NCBI GenBank assembly: GCA_030015575.1
Contig: CM057340.1
Location: 750,145,632 to 750,209,631, forward strand
Length of the DNA stretch: 64,000 nt
From: Agapanthus africanus
Taxonomy: Eukaryota > Streptophyta > Magnoliopsida > Asparagales > Amaryllidaceae
Direction: 5' to 3'
Part shown: positions 1-11,944 of the stretch, one piece after another
How positions within the stretch are numbered: position 1 is the first letter of the stretch
Layout: each line of letters starts with the position of its first letter
The notes under the pieces: generated by a model
The model's database searches: none
Seen by the model: only the letters and a program-made list of their open reading frames with translations
What the model was told of the DNA's origin: nothing
Program-made: the position numbers and the translations under genes

Positions 1-197
1 GTGATATTGGTAAGTGGAAAAGTGATTGAAAATGATAGCGATACGTATTTGTTCACAACCTATCTAATACCTGAATACATACTATAACCTGGGAAGTGGA
101 GAAATCAAGATGGAATTGAAATCGTATTTAGCGAGGTACAGTGACTTAGAGGATGATCATTCGCTATATATATATATACACACACACACACTTTAGG

Positions 198-243
<46 letters not shown>

Positions 244-567
244 TTTAGGTCATGGGCCTAACGACACGGCTGACAGGGTTATGTCCCGGGCACAGCGGAC
301 CGTAGTCTCGGGCATGCACGAGAACCTTATTAAACACGAGCATTCTTTCTGCCATTTGATTTCATTGACTTAGTGACCGATAAGTAGTGACATGCATATT
401 GCCTAGTTTATTAACATGATACATATATTGCACTATTCATATTCAGTTGATATTTATTATACTCATGCTCTGCATTTTGTTGCACTTCTCATGTTTAATA
501 ATACTGCATACCCATCATATATATATTTATTTCTATATGTGTCGCCATGACGACCTCAGTGTGCATG
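1..567 (+). repeat. Element A 5' LTR, left fragment
   Basis: This stretch aligns with about 20631-21137 of the 3' LTR of element A, so it is the distal part of that element's 5' LTR; about 2.4 kb of the LTR must lie before the window. It differs from the 3' copy mainly by a long TA/CA microsatellite (about 167-242) where the 3' LTR has only a short CA run. The LTR is cut at 567 by the copia insertion and resumes at 10391. No gene is visible in it. Confidence 0.85.
563..567. repeat. Target site duplication GCATG, left copy
   Basis: GCATG here is repeated at 10391-10395, on either side of the copia element. The uninterrupted site is present once in the element A 3' LTR (21133-21137, followed by CTCAGAGG), which confirms a 5-bp duplication made by integration. 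Confidence 0.9.
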
Positions 568-2469
568 TCTAAGTCGACGTTAGACACCCCACAAGATGCG
601 GGGAGGCGGAATAGGTAAAATAATCATTTTGTTTAGTTAATATCGACTAACTTTACGGATCTTTGCTAAACCCTAACTAACAACTATATAGAAGTGATTA
701 GCTACTATGATAGATGATTATACCTAATGATTCAAGTCCTTCTTGTTCTTGTAGTTCACCTCCTCGTCGGCCTCCTCGATATGATAAAAGATTCACCCGA
801 GAGCTCCTTCTCCAAGTTTTAACCTCTCACTTAAGGTAACTAGATGGTTATGAGTGCTAATCAAAGTAACCTAGAAGATATAGAAGTGGATTAATGATCT
901 ATTAGTCTTTCTAACCCTTGGGATCTCAACATATGGGAGGATTAGGGTTAGGTTGAAGAAGAGGAGAGCTTGAGGAGAGAGTGTGTGTTTGTAATAATCA
1001 ATTGAACCCTTCTCACTTTGAATAATATGAAGCATAAGAAAATATCTTGCACAAATATCTTGCACAAATATCATTAATGCTTCATTTAATTCTTGGGATG
1101 AATCATCTCATGAGTCATGGTGCAATTAATGATAATAACACATAAGCTCTCCACCCCATTAAGTTTTAATTCACAAATGAATTAAAACTAAATGAGTCAC
1201 TATCCTTCTTGAAGCTTCTCGACTAATTACGAGAATGCCCCTCCTATCCGTAAAACACGGAAATAATGAGACTGTATAAATCTAATAATCCAATACTAGA
1301 ATCTGGCTTAAACTAAAAACCGCTAGTATAATCTGTCCGAACATCGTACGTGCGTAAATGCACGTATGTGTCCGAACTCTGTCGTAAAACCATACGACCT
1401 CTATATCGTTTCGCCTGAAGCAAGGAAACTCTCTGTGTGGGACTCTAAAGACTTGACACTACGCAAGCAGTGGGTTTAACCACAGGTCGCAAGCGGTACT
1501 AGCTGTACGTAACGGTCCCCAGGTAATAGTCGATAAGAGGGCCGGTGAGGAAACCCATCCGAACTCCTACCGAGCCTGATGTGACAATCTCTGTACAGTC
1601 CGGTCTGTTCGTCTAGGACTATCGCATATCGGGCCTAGGGGGCAGCAAGCGCCAATCCCCAAAATGCGGTATATGTCGTGTCGGAGTGAAGCCCATTATA
1701 CCTTGAGAAGCTACTTGAAATCCTACCAATAAATCTCGTTTGCCCTGGCCAGGGACTTTGCATAATGGCTCTCCGAACACAACGCGATATCAACTCCTAA
1801 TACCAGGAGAGACGAATCCTATCTAATCGCCACTGCCTCCAAGTGCTTCGGGACTGCACCCAACTGCTACCTGTTTACATGACTCCTTTGAGCCGTGGTA
1901 AGGTATCAATCTAAGAACAGTAGGAACATACTCGAGACGAAGCAGCAGTGTCAAGTCTGCGGACTATGCTGTACTCATGTCACCTGGGAACTGTTAACTG
2001 ACGACGGGTATAATACCAACCAACAGTTCCCTACGAGTTCTGTCCGGTGTATCCGTAACCCAACGAGCACCTGTATACTATCTCCAGTACAACGTACTGA
2101 TGGCTGTAGGATAGACCATCTCCCCAACTGGGATGAGAAGCGTACATACTAGTCTACTCCGGAGTATCGATGCCCTGTCTCGATAATCCTACGACAAGGG
2201 ACATGAAAAAGGATGTGCTTGTAGACTATCCAGCCCCCACTAGTGTGATTGTCATCACAACGCTGGTAGTCAAGTAAGATCCTAAGGGCTCTATCAATAT
2301 GTATTCGCGATATGCTAACATATACACATATTAAGATAGACATAAACAAAGTAGCATACCACTATGTTGAGCGAGACTGTTAATATAACTGTGAATATCC
2401 TAAGCTTCCATTAAGTAATATACAAACTAGTATGATACAATAATGGCCCCTAGGGCATATACACTAACA
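568..2469 (-). repeat. Copia 3' LTR
   Basis: 1902 bp, matching 8489-10390 end to end. On the - strand it begins TGTTAGTGTATATGCCC. Its far end should read CTTACA as in the other copy but has drifted (TCTAAG on the + strand at 568). Small ORFs inside, such as the 67-codon one at 871-1074 on the - strand, recur in the other LTR and show no recognisable domain, so I treat them as chance. Confidence 0.92.
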
Positions 2470-4514
2470 ATCCCCCACTTCCAGTAGGGCCATGTACTGG
2501 CATATCGAAGACCTATCATCTCGAGTAGCCTCTCGAACTGAATCTGAGGTAAGGCCTTTGTGAATGGATCTGCAGTGTTCTCCTCTGTAGCAACTCTCCA
2601 GACCTCGATCTCCTGGCGATCTATGATCTCCCTGATCAAGTAATACCGCCTTAAGATGTGTCTGGACTTCTGATGGGACCTGGGTTCCTTTGCTAAAGCT
2701 ATAGCCCTGTTGTTGTCACAATACAGAGGTATTGGATCAACAATGGATGGAACCATCTGAAATTCTATGAGGAACTTCTTCATCCAGACTGCTTCTTTTG
2801 CGGCATCGCAAGCAGCTATATACTTCGCTTCCATCGTCGAGTAAGCAACGGTGTCCTGCTTGGAACTCTTCCAGCACACCGCCCCTCCATTGAGGGTAAA
2901 GACATAACCTGACATGGACTTGAAGTCATCCTTGTCACTCTGGAAACTGGAGTCAGCAAAAGCATCGATCTTGAGGTCTTTTCCACCGTAAACCAAGAAC
3001 ATTTCCTTAGTTCTTCTCAGGTACTTGAGAATGTTCTTTACTGCTATCCAGTGCTTCTTTCCTGGGTCTGACTGATACCGGCTTACAACGCTCAGTGCGT
3101 AAGCTACATCTGGTCTGGTGCGCAATATCGCATACATTATAGAGCCTACCGCAGAAGCGTAGGGTATAACTGACATGCGATCCCTTTCCAAATCAGTCTT
3201 GGGAGACATCTCTTTGGATAGGGTGATTCCGTGACAAGCCGGTAAATTACCGCGCTTAGAATCTTCCATACTGAATCTTTTCAGTATAGTGTTGATATAC
3301 CTGGACTGCGAAAGTCCCAACATCATCTTAGATCTGGATCCCCAGTATGTAAGAGGCATCACCCAGGTCTTTCATAGAGAACCTGTGTGACAAGAATCCT
3401 TTGACAGATTGTAGCATAGGAATGCCATTTCCTATCAAGAGAATGTCATCCACGTACAAGACGAGAAATACGACAGTTCGTGCTACAATTTTACTATATA
3501 TACATGGTTCATCTGGATTTTTGATAAAGTCATATTTTTTGGCTGTTTCATCAAAACAGATGTTCCAACTCCGCGATGCTTGCTTTAGTCCATAAATGGA
3601 GTTAAGCAACTTGCACACTTTCCCGCAGCTCCCACTCTGATTGAAACCTTCTGGTTGATCCATATAGACGTACTCTTCTAAATTACCATTTAGAAAAGCC
3701 GTCTTTATGTCCATCTGCCAGATCTCATAATCATGGAAGGCGGCAATGGCCAGAAGGATCCGAATGGATTTGAGCATAGCCACTGGAGAAAAAGTTTCGT
3801 CATAATCCAAAGCAGGTCTTTGACGAAAACCCTTTGCAACAAGTCTAGCCTTATAGGTTTCCACCGTCCATCAACACCAATCTTTTTCTTGAAGATCCAC
3901 TTGCATCCTATGGGTTTTACCCTATCTGGAGCAAATTCCAAAGTCCATACTTTGTTGGTGTACATGGACTCCATCTCGGTCCGCATTGCATCCAGCCATC
4001 TTACTGAGTCGCCGCTCTGGATGGCCTGCTGGAAGCTAGTAGGTTCATCATTATCAATGACGCAATCCTCTCTATCTCCGTCTATAAGAAAACCATAGTA
4101 TCTCTCAGGCGGATGAGACGGCCTACTACTCCTACAGAGGGGTGCGGGAATGTCCTTTTCTTCTTGAACTTCTGGTTCTACCAAACTTTCAGTAGTAGTT
4201 TACGGTTCTGGAATTTCTTCCAGTTCTATTTCGCTCCCACTTGTTTCCTTTTCTAAAATTTGCTGTTCTAGAAAATGGGCATTATGAGAATCAAAAACCT
4301 TTTGTTCCTCTGTGTAATAGAAAAAATACCCCTTGAAGTTCTTTGGATATCCCACAAACTTACACTGTACTGATCGTGCCTCGAGTTTGTCCGCATGCTG
4401 CATTTTAACAAAAGCTGGACATCCCCATATCTTCAGATACTGAAGATAGGGTTTCTTCCCACTCCACATCTGATATGGTGTGGTAGGCACAGTCTTGGTA
4501 GGAACCCTGTTCAA
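2427..4514 (-). pseudogene. Copia pol: integrase C-end, RT and RNase H (broken)
   Basis: Three overlapping reading frames on the - strand make up the distal pol. 4514-4200 is the end of the integrase region. 4184-3705 runs into RT. 3864-3328 holds the RT core with ARLVAKGF, QMDIKTAFLNG and the catalytic YVDDILL. 3362-2427 holds the end of RT and RNase H, with the metal-binding D in DAFADSSFQSDKDD, the E in STMEAKYIAA and the D in YCDNNRAIALA. In copia elements this part copies RNA into DNA and removes the template. Breaks: an in-frame TAA near 4200, a frameshift near 3860 and another near 3345. The protein could not be made in one piece. Confidence 0.93.
2470..2484 (-). promoter_or_regulatory. 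Copia polypurine tract
   Basis: Directly inside the 3' LTR the - strand reads GGAAGTGGGGGAT before the LTR's TGTTAG. A purine run at this place primes plus-strand DNA synthesis in LTR retrotransposons. The call rests on position and composition. Confidence 0.75.
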
Positions 4515-4544
4515 AAGATATGAAGCTGATTCTAGCGCATAACC

Positions 4545-5017
4545 CTAGAAAGATCGCGGTAACTCAGCATTACTCATCATGGAACGTACCATATCCAATA
4601 GAGTTCGATTCCGTCTTTCCGATACACCGTTATGCTGTAGAGTGTATGGAGGAGTAAGCTGAGAGAGAATTCCTTTCTCTTTTAGGTAACCCAGGAACTC
4701 GGCACTTAAGTATTCACCATCTCTATCAGATCTCAGTGTCTTAATACTTTTGCCGGTTTGGTTTTCTACTTCATTCTTATATTCTTGGAATTTCTCAAAA
4801 TCCTCGGATTTATGTTTCATTAAGAAAATGAATCATACCTAGGGTAATCATCCGTAAAAGTAATGAAATATGAAAAACCGCCTCTTGCATGTATAGACAT
4901 TGGACCACATACATCGCTGTGTATGAGTCCTAAGAGCTCGCTCGCGCTTACTCCATGTCCAGTGAATGGAGTTTTTGTCATCTTTCCTTTGAGACATGAT
5001 TGACAAGTGGCATAAGA
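4545..5017 (-). pseudogene. Copia integrase core fragment (broken)
   Basis: The - strand from about 5015 to 4545 keeps integrase core sequence, including the CQSCLKGK zinc-binding stretch, a GPM.IHARGG segment and, in the 4820-4545 frame, the segment with LRSDRDGEYLS and HNGVSERRNRT, which holds the second D and the E of the DDE triad. It is separated from the upstream frame by an in-frame TAA (5016-5018), shifted by about one base near 4830, and ended by a TAG at 4543-4545 where the family has a tryptophan codon, after which the same frame continues. Integrase joins the DNA copy to the target; this copy is inactive. Confidence 0.88.
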
Positions 5018-6421
5018 TTAATATTCGAACGGATCCAAATATCCTTCTCTATGTAACTTAGTTAACCTTGTCTCATTGATGTGACCTAGTCTACAATGCC
5101 ATAAGAAAGCCTGATTTATATCTGGAGACTTTCTTTTTAGTGTGTTCTGGACATTGAAAATCTGTAATTGGTTTAACACGTATATACCATTATCTAGTGT
5201 ACCGGACCCAATCAAACCATGATTAAGGTGGATGTTAACAACATCGCTTACAAACATGAAATCATAACCTTCTTTTGATAACAACGATACTGATATGATA
5301 TTACACGTTAAACTGGGTACACAAAAACAGTTGCGCAAAATAAAAATATGTCCACTCGTCAATCCAAGGTGATAATCCCCTACGGACACAGCACCCATGC
5401 TAGCTCCGTTAGCAACCTGGAGGGTCATATCACCAACCTTCAGCACTCTACGGTTTCTCAGTGCCTGCAATGAATTGCATATATGAGATCCTGATCCGGT
5501 ATCCAATACCCAGGAAGTAGAGTTGATTGACAGACAATTTTCAATTACAAACACACCTGAAACCGAAGCCACAACTTGCTTCGGGTCCTGGTTCTTGGCA
5601 ATCCAAGCCTTGCAATCTTTCTTCCAATGGCCTTTCCTATGACAGTGGAAGCACTCGTCTTTTGCCACTACTGGCACCACAACTTTTGCCTTTCCCTTAA
5701 CTCCCACCTTACCAACAACACCTCTTGGTTTGGTAGCGGCCTTCTTCTTCCTTCCTATAGCCCTTGTCTTGGACCTGGAAGAGGAAGCACCGCGAACAAA
5801 CATAGTGGGTGTTTCTCTTGCTTTCTGCAAGGTGCCCTCTGCACTCCTCAACATGTTAAGGAGTTCTGGAAGTTCAACTTCTTTTCCTTGAATGTTGAAA
5901 TTCAGAATAAACTGGGCGTAGGTGGAAGGAAGGGACTGAAGAACCAAGTCTGTATATAGCTCGTTCTCTAATGTTGTCCCGAGGTCTGCGAGCTCTTCAA
6001 TATAGCCAATCATTTTTAGGACATGTTCTCCTACAGATGATCCGACGGCCAGTCTTGACTGAAACAAGTTCTTCGAGGTCTCGTATCTAGCTATACGAGA
6101 TTGCTCTCCATACAGTTTCTTGGTGTAGAGAAATATGGTTTCAAGATCCATATTCTCGTGCCTCCTCTGATGTTCGTTATTCATAGAGGCAAGCACGATG
6201 CATTTGGCCTTCGCGCAGTCTATCTCCCAGGTCTTGCGGATTTCCTTATCCGCGACACTGGATTCAGGACATGGGATAGCAGGTGCCTTAGTAGTAAGTA
6301 CATACCCCAATTTGCCATAAGTAATAGCCATCTTGACATTCCGGAACCAGTCTTTATAGTTTGGCCCTATCAAAATATTTTTATCTAATAGTAACTTAAG
6401 GCCTGTCATGTTCTGGGTCAC
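5018..6421 (-). pseudogene. Copia gag, protease and integrase N-terminus
   Basis: An open 467-codon frame, the longest intact stretch of this element. Residues ~1-200 are copia Gag (capsid). A basic linker follows, then the CCHC zinc knuckle CFHCHRKGHWKKDC near residue 260, which binds genomic RNA. The aspartic protease active site is LDTGSGSHIC near residue 308. The integrase zinc-binding start is LWHCRLGHINETRL near residue 443. The frame then stops at a TAA inside integrase, which is why I call it a broken polyprotein. The ATG chosen opens the Gag homology (DKNILIGPNYKDWF) and lies ~2.05 kb after the primer binding site. Confidence 0.9.
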
Positions 6422-8474
6422 TGCAATTAGGGGAGAGAGAGAGGAAACAGTTTAGCATGATACTCTTGCAAGTTTAGAGTGGTTTTTAGTTTATCTAAAC
6501 AAGATGGCTCCCACTATTTCTCAAATCCCTCCTCAAACCAAAAAGGAAGAACTAGTCAGGACCACTCTCACCGTACAATACTTGCTTAACCGTTCAGCCA
6601 GGCCGGTGTCGGTACTTCGAGGGAGGTTTTACGACGCTTTCGCGAAGTTCCTTAATTAAATAACATCTTTTCTCTGGGGGCGAGCCCTGCTGACACCTTT
6701 CTCGACACCTGCTTGGTTTATAGCATTGATCGTTAAGTGACGAATCTCCTGATGAGTAGCGGATACTCACAGTAGGATCGGGATCCAAATATCATCGTGT
6801 GATAAAGCTGAAGGAATCCTACCAAAATTATCACACTCCAAATGGTATGCAACTCTTAGCAAATTTCAGTTTCTTTAGAAATTCCCGATGTGGATTTTTG
6901 TCCCATGCTCTTATAATCTTGGCGTTGGTCAAAATGTCATAAGTCACATGTCAAGTTCTACCCATCATTATCTTGTTAATTTGAACCCACCCGTACATAC
7001 CCCTGACGTTGGCCAAATGATAGTACGACTGTCCTAAACTAACACATCTATCTATGCAACAAATGAATACCCAGCAGCTACCAAACACTATGCCTTGGCG
7101 TTGGTCAAAATACATAGCTTGAATACTACTGAATACCCAAATGAAATGACGGAGGGCTACGAATGGTTTTTGCGAAACCGTGAACGTAGTGAACTTGATA
7201 TGATCGAAGGAACCTGATAGCTTTTAAAAGGAGTGGTTTAAGCTCCGCAATTAAAAAAATCTTCTGTTTTAAAATAACCGAATGGTTTCATTTAAACTGT
7301 TCCAACGATTCAACTTTGGTTTATTTTCTTTGCATTAAAATAATGTGTCCCATCAATTAACCTATCATTGCAGAAAACAATGAAAATACAACGTCCTCTT
7401 ATGCCATCCGCATTCGCCACTGGGCCCCGTCATTCACCCGTTAAGTTACTTAACTAACGACAGAGTGGGGACTGGGCTAGCGTGGGTGTAAAACATAAGT
7501 GACGCCTAATAGATATCATATATAGATATTGTACATTCGTCAGAGCAATAATATGCATTCCAGATCACAGATGAACATATTGGATTTTCTACGAATCCGC
7601 AATCCTTTTGAGCCTGCAAAGAAAGACGGATTATACAGTCGCGATGAATAGCCAAAACCCCACCCTAGACCCCTACAGGTATGGCAACCTACCCGCCAAG
7701 AACCCGAAGTGAAGCGGTCTCCCTCAACGACGTGAGTAGGCCACTAAGCACTTCAAAGTACCCAGTAGTTTGTGCACCCCACCTTGGGTCTATCCTAGGA
7801 GCAGAAAATAGTAAATGAAATAATACAACGGTGGCTACAACCTCAACCCGAATGTGCCCCGCAAAAGAATATTACAACAAATTACAATTTACATTTTAAT
7901 GAAAGAAACACCCATCTCACATCCCCGACTATCCATTCACGACAATCCAACAAGTCCACAATCACAAACCAGTAAAAACCATTACAGAAATGTGCAACCC
8001 CCCGCTAACCGGCATACTAGCAGTTAGGGGAGATTTACGAATACATTAAACACAACACAGATATAATCAAGTTAGCCAAATATCTTAGAATTTCGATCAA
8101 GCAACACTAATGAATCTACTCCAAACAATTCTCTGTGCACATAAAATTTGAGCAGAAACAAATCATCCCAGAAAACACAACATCAACACAGAAGAATAAC
8201 TGATCAAATTTGGGTTGACTCGGTGTCAAATTGGCCGTGGATCCGTGGCGGATCGCTTGGATCGGTGGTGGTTCCGCGGTGGTATGGCCGATTCACAGTC
8301 CCAAATTTCTTCACAATTCTTTAAAAACCCTGCTTGTATTTTTAAGGGTCGCTGAAAAATTTTTAGACCCCGTTTTAAAAATGGCAGAAACTATGTGAAA
8401 ATGATGTTTTTTCGGGTTCGTTTTGCGATCGAATTTCTAATGACTTTGCTAACATGTTAGTTATGGTTTAGCTA
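6422..8474 (-). other. Copia untranslated leader (~2 kb)
   Basis: No reading frame with retroelement homology is visible between the primer binding site and the gag ATG. The segment is unusually long for a copia leader. It holds three near-copies of a GTTGGTCAAAAT phrase (about 6921, 7006 and 7095, ~85-90 bp apart) and otherwise looks like single-copy leader sequence. It may contain the packaging signal, but nothing shows that directly. Confidence 0.6.
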
Positions 8475-8487
8475 GGCTCTGATACCA
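8475..8487 (-). promoter_or_regulatory. Copia primer binding site (initiator Met tRNA)
   Basis: The - strand reads TGGTATCAGAGCC one base inside the 5' LTR. This is the classical complement of the 3' end of plant initiator methionyl-tRNA, used to prime minus-strand synthesis in copia elements. It fixes the orientation of the element and the LTR boundary. Confidence 0.95.
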
Positions 8488-8488
8488 C

Positions 8489-10390
8489 TGTAAGTCGACG
8501 TTAGACACCCCACAAGATGCGGGGAGGCAGAATAGGTAAAACAATCATTTTGTTTAGTTAACATCGACTAACTTTACGGATCTTTACTAAACCCTAACTA
8601 ACAACTATATAGAAATGATTAGCTACTATGATAGATGATTATACCTAATGATTCAAGTCCTTCTTGTTCTTGTAGTTCACCTCCTCGTCGTCCTCCTCGA
8701 TGTGATAGAAGATCCACCCGAGAACTCCTTCTCCAAGGTTTAATCTCTCACTTGAGGTAACTAGGTGGTTATGAGTGCTAATCAAAGTAACCTAGAAGAT
8801 ATAGAAGTGTATTAATGATCTATTAGTCTTTCTAACCCTTAGGATCTCAACATATGAGAGGATTAGGGTTAGGTTGAAGAAGAAGAGAGCTTGAGGAGAG
8901 AGAGTGTGTTTGTAATAATCAATTGAACCCTTCTCACTTTGAATAATATGAAGCATAAGAAAATATCTTGCACAAATATCTTGCACAAATATCAGTAATG
9001 CTTCATTTAATTCTTGAGATGAATCATCTCATGAGTCATGGTGCAATTAATGATAATAACACATAAGCTCTCCACCTCATTAAGTTTTAATTCACAAATG
9101 AATTAAAACTAAATGAGTCACCATCCTTCTTGAAGCTTCTCGACTAATTACGAAAATGCCCCTCCCATCCATAAAACACGGAAATACTGAGACTGTATAA
9201 ATCAAATAATCCAATACTAGAATCTGGTTTAAACTAAAGCCCGCTAGTATAATATGTCCGAACATCGTACGTGCATAAATACACGTATGTGTCCGAACTC
9301 TGTCGTAAAACTATACGACCTTTATATCGTTTCGCCTGAAGGAGGGAAACTCTCTGTGTGGGACTCTAAAGACTCGACACTACGCTGGCAGTGGGTTTAA
9401 CCACAGGCCGCAAGCGGTACTAGCTGTACGTAACGGTCCCCAGGTAGATGTCGATAAGAAGGCCGATGGGGAAACCCATCCGAACTCCTACTGAGCCTGA
9501 TGTGACAATCTCCGTACAGTCCAGTCTGTTCGTCTAGGACTATCGCATATCCGGTCTAAGGGTCGGCAAGCGTCAGTCCCCTAAAAGCGGTATAAGTCGT
9601 GTCGGAGTGAAGCCCATTATACCTTGAGAAGCTACAGAAAATCCTACCAGTAAATCTCGTTTGTCCTGGCCAGGGACTTTGCGTAATGGCTCTCCAAAAA
9701 CAGCGCGATATCAACTCCCAATACCGGGAGAGACGAATCCTATCTAAACGCCACTGCCTTCAAGTGCTTCGGGACTGCACCCAACTGCTGCCTGTTTACA
9801 CGACTCCTTTGAGTCGTGGTAGGGTAGCAATCTAAGAACAGTGGGAACACACTCGAGACGAAACAGCAGTGTCAAGTCTGCGGACTATGTTGTACTCATG
9901 TCACCTGGGAACTGTTAACTGACGACGGGTATAATACCAACCAACAGTTCCCTGCGAGTCCTGTCCGGTGTACCCGTAACCCAACTAGCACCTATAAACT
10001 ATCTCCAGTACAACGTACTGATGGCTGTGGGACAGATCATCTCCCCAACTGGGATAAGAAGCGTACACACTAGTCTACTCCGGAGTATCGATGCCCTGTC
10101 TCGATAATCCTACGACTAGGGACCTGAAAAATGGTGTGCTTGTAGACTACCCTGCCCCCACTAATGTGACTGCCATCACAACGCTGGTAGTGACGCAAGA
10201 TCCTAAGGGCTCTATCAATATGTATTCACGATATGCTAACATATACACATATTAAGATAGACATAAACCAAGTAGTATACTACTATGTTGAGCGAGACTG
10301 TTAATATAACTGTGAATATCCCAAGCTTCCATTAAATAATATACAAACTAGTATGATACAATAATGGCCCCTAGGGCATATACACTAACA
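8489..10390 (-). repeat. Copia 5' LTR
   Basis: 1902 bp. On the - strand it starts TGTTAGTGTATATGCCC and ends GTCGACTTACA, the canonical TG...CA. It is about 95% identical by eye to the 3' LTR over the stretch I compared and should carry the promoter; I could not fix a TATA box with confidence. Confidence 0.92.
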
Positions 10391-10395
10391 GCATG
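10391..10395. repeat. Target site duplication GCATG, right copy
   Basis: Second copy of the 5-bp duplication. The host LTR continues with CTCAGAGGACG exactly as in the intact 3' LTR at 21138. Confidence 0.9.
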
Positions 10396-10731
10396 CTCAG
10401 AGGACGATGTGGACCCAGCCCAAGAGCAGGACCTGTCATTCGAGATCGCGGAGGTCTAGACTGCATCATCAGTGCTATTTCTTTTGCTTTCAGTACATTG
10501 TTTTGTTGGTTAATTATTTTATTCCGCAAAATAAATGTATCTCAAACTCTTTTTATTGCAATGTAATAAAGTTGTGAGCTGTGACTTTCTTTTATTCTAG
10601 TACTGTTTACTGATTACCATGTAATGCTAGAAGCCGAAAGTGTGACTACGGTGGGATTATCCCCTGACCGTAGGACCATGGTTGGCCTAGTCACCCCTCG
10701 TATTCCGTATTTTAGGAAGCGGGGCGTGACA
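10391..10731 (+). repeat. Element A 5' LTR, right fragment
   Basis: Continues the split 5' LTR and aligns with 21133-21473. The end is taken at GGGGCGTGACA, because the same sequence at the other Tekay element in this window (61372 on the - strand) is followed by a primer-binding-like TGGTTTAGTTAG. Confidence 0.88.
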
Positions 10732-10752
10732 TGGTTTTGTTGGTACAGCCAG
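10732..10752 (+). promoter_or_regulatory. Element A primer binding site (candidate, degraded)
   Basis: The sequence right after the LTR begins TGGTTTTGTTGGTACAGCC. It keeps the TGGT start expected for a methionine tRNA primer and a later GGTA.CAGCC, but the match to plant initiator tRNA is imperfect. The place is right; the tRNA identity is inferred. Confidence 0.5.
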
Positions 10753-10910
10753 ATTTTTGATGAAATTTCAGTTCCGTCGAGGGATCCCTATTTTGAGTTA
10801 CACCCTTGACCAGTGCTTTACTACATTCCTTTTCACTTCCAAATGCTAGTTGAATTATCGTGAAATCTCTGACTGAATCTGATTTCTTCCTTGATTATCT
10901 TTCCAGGAAT

Positions 10911-11744
10911 ATGGACTCCTCGGGAAACTCCTCTGGTGTCGGGCACCACGATCGTACCGAGAAGATCCTTAGCACGCTGATGACCCTGGCCCAAGCTCAA
11001 GAAAGTAAGACCGATCTCCTGGCCGAAGGGTTGAAGGTAGTACAGGAGACCGCAATTACCGCCCTGGAGAGATTTACGGCAGTTCCCGCCGCCCCCGAGG
11101 GCGCGCTCGTTCCGACTACACAGACTAGAGTGGGTACCATTTCAGACTTCACGAGGATTCATCCAGCGGTGTTCACGGGATCAGCAAGTCCACATGAGGC
11201 CGAGCAATGGATCATCAACGTAGAGAACCTCCTGACAGCCGCTCGAATTCCTGACGACGACAGAGTTAATGTGGTGAAGATTCAGCTGGAATACGAGGCC
11301 CGCACGTGGTGGTCCGTAGAGGAGAACCGGCTAGGGAAACCTATCGGATGGGATACGTTCTCCGCATGCTTCCTGGATCACTACTTTCCATCTACTGCCA
11401 AGGCTGAGATGAAGGAGAATTTCATTATGTTGAAGCAGAATGGGCACTCAGTGGATGTCTACGCCGCAGAGTTCAATCGGCTGAGTCTTTTCGCACCGTA
11501 CATGGTAGCAACCGAAAGCGCCAGGGCAAGACGGTTCCAGCAAGGGCTCGATATTGAACTGCAACAACTTATCGCGTCTCTCGATCTACCCACCTTTGCC
11601 CAAGTGCTGAACACTGCCCGAGTGCAGGAAAGATTGGCAGAGAAGGTTAAGGGTCAACGATCGATGGACAGGAGACCCCACGTGGCCCCAACACAGCCTA
11701 CCATTGTTCCCGCCAAAATTTTGGCTCAAAACCCGTTCCAATAA
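10911..11744 (+). pseudogene. Element A gag, N-terminal part (Ty3/gypsy capsid)
   Basis: A 277-codon frame that encodes the capsid part of a plant Ty3/gypsy Gag. Typical segments are PAVFTGSASPHEAEQWI, RTWWSVEE near residue 135, and the YFPSTAKAEMKENF segment that follows. I start at the ATG at 10911, not at the earlier GTG, because a pyrimidine-rich 3' splice site (CTTTCCAG) ends four bases before it and because the family's acidic N-terminus begins there. The frame runs out in A/T-rich sequence where the E1 insertion cuts the gene; the missing zinc knuckle resumes at 14513. Confidence 0.88.
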
Positions 11745-11944
11745 AAATAAATAAATAAATAAATAATAATAATAAAGGAGAAAACCTCCCTTTCAGAGCA
11801 AAACTCTGTTCAAATTCCAAGGCAGGAAACGAAGCAACGTTTCTGTTTCCCCCAATCAGAGCAAAGCTCTGCTTTGAAAATTAAAGTAAAAATTAAAAGT
11901 TAAAATAAATGAAGCAACGCTTCAGAATTCTTGCGCTGCGCGCA

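Larger units (their letters stand above)
568..10390 (-). mobile_element. Ty1/copia LTR retrotransposon, complete but dead
   Basis: A 9.8 kb element on the - strand bounded by two 1902-bp LTRs and a GCATG target duplication. In element orientation the order is 5' LTR, initiator-Met primer binding site, ~2 kb untranslated leader, gag, protease, integrase, RT, RNase H, polypurine tract, 3' LTR. Integrase before RT is the Ty1/copia order. Long LTRs and a single polyprotein fit the Tork/Angela or related lineages, but I cannot place it firmly without a tree. The coding region has at least three in-frame stops and at least three frameshifts. By eye the first ~280 bases of the two LTRs differ at about 14 positions (~5%), so the insertion is not very recent. 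Confidence 0.93.

Noticed and set aside
871-1074. 67-codon - strand ORF repeated at 8792-8986
   Set aside because: It is present in both copia LTRs because they are copies; no homology and no start context.
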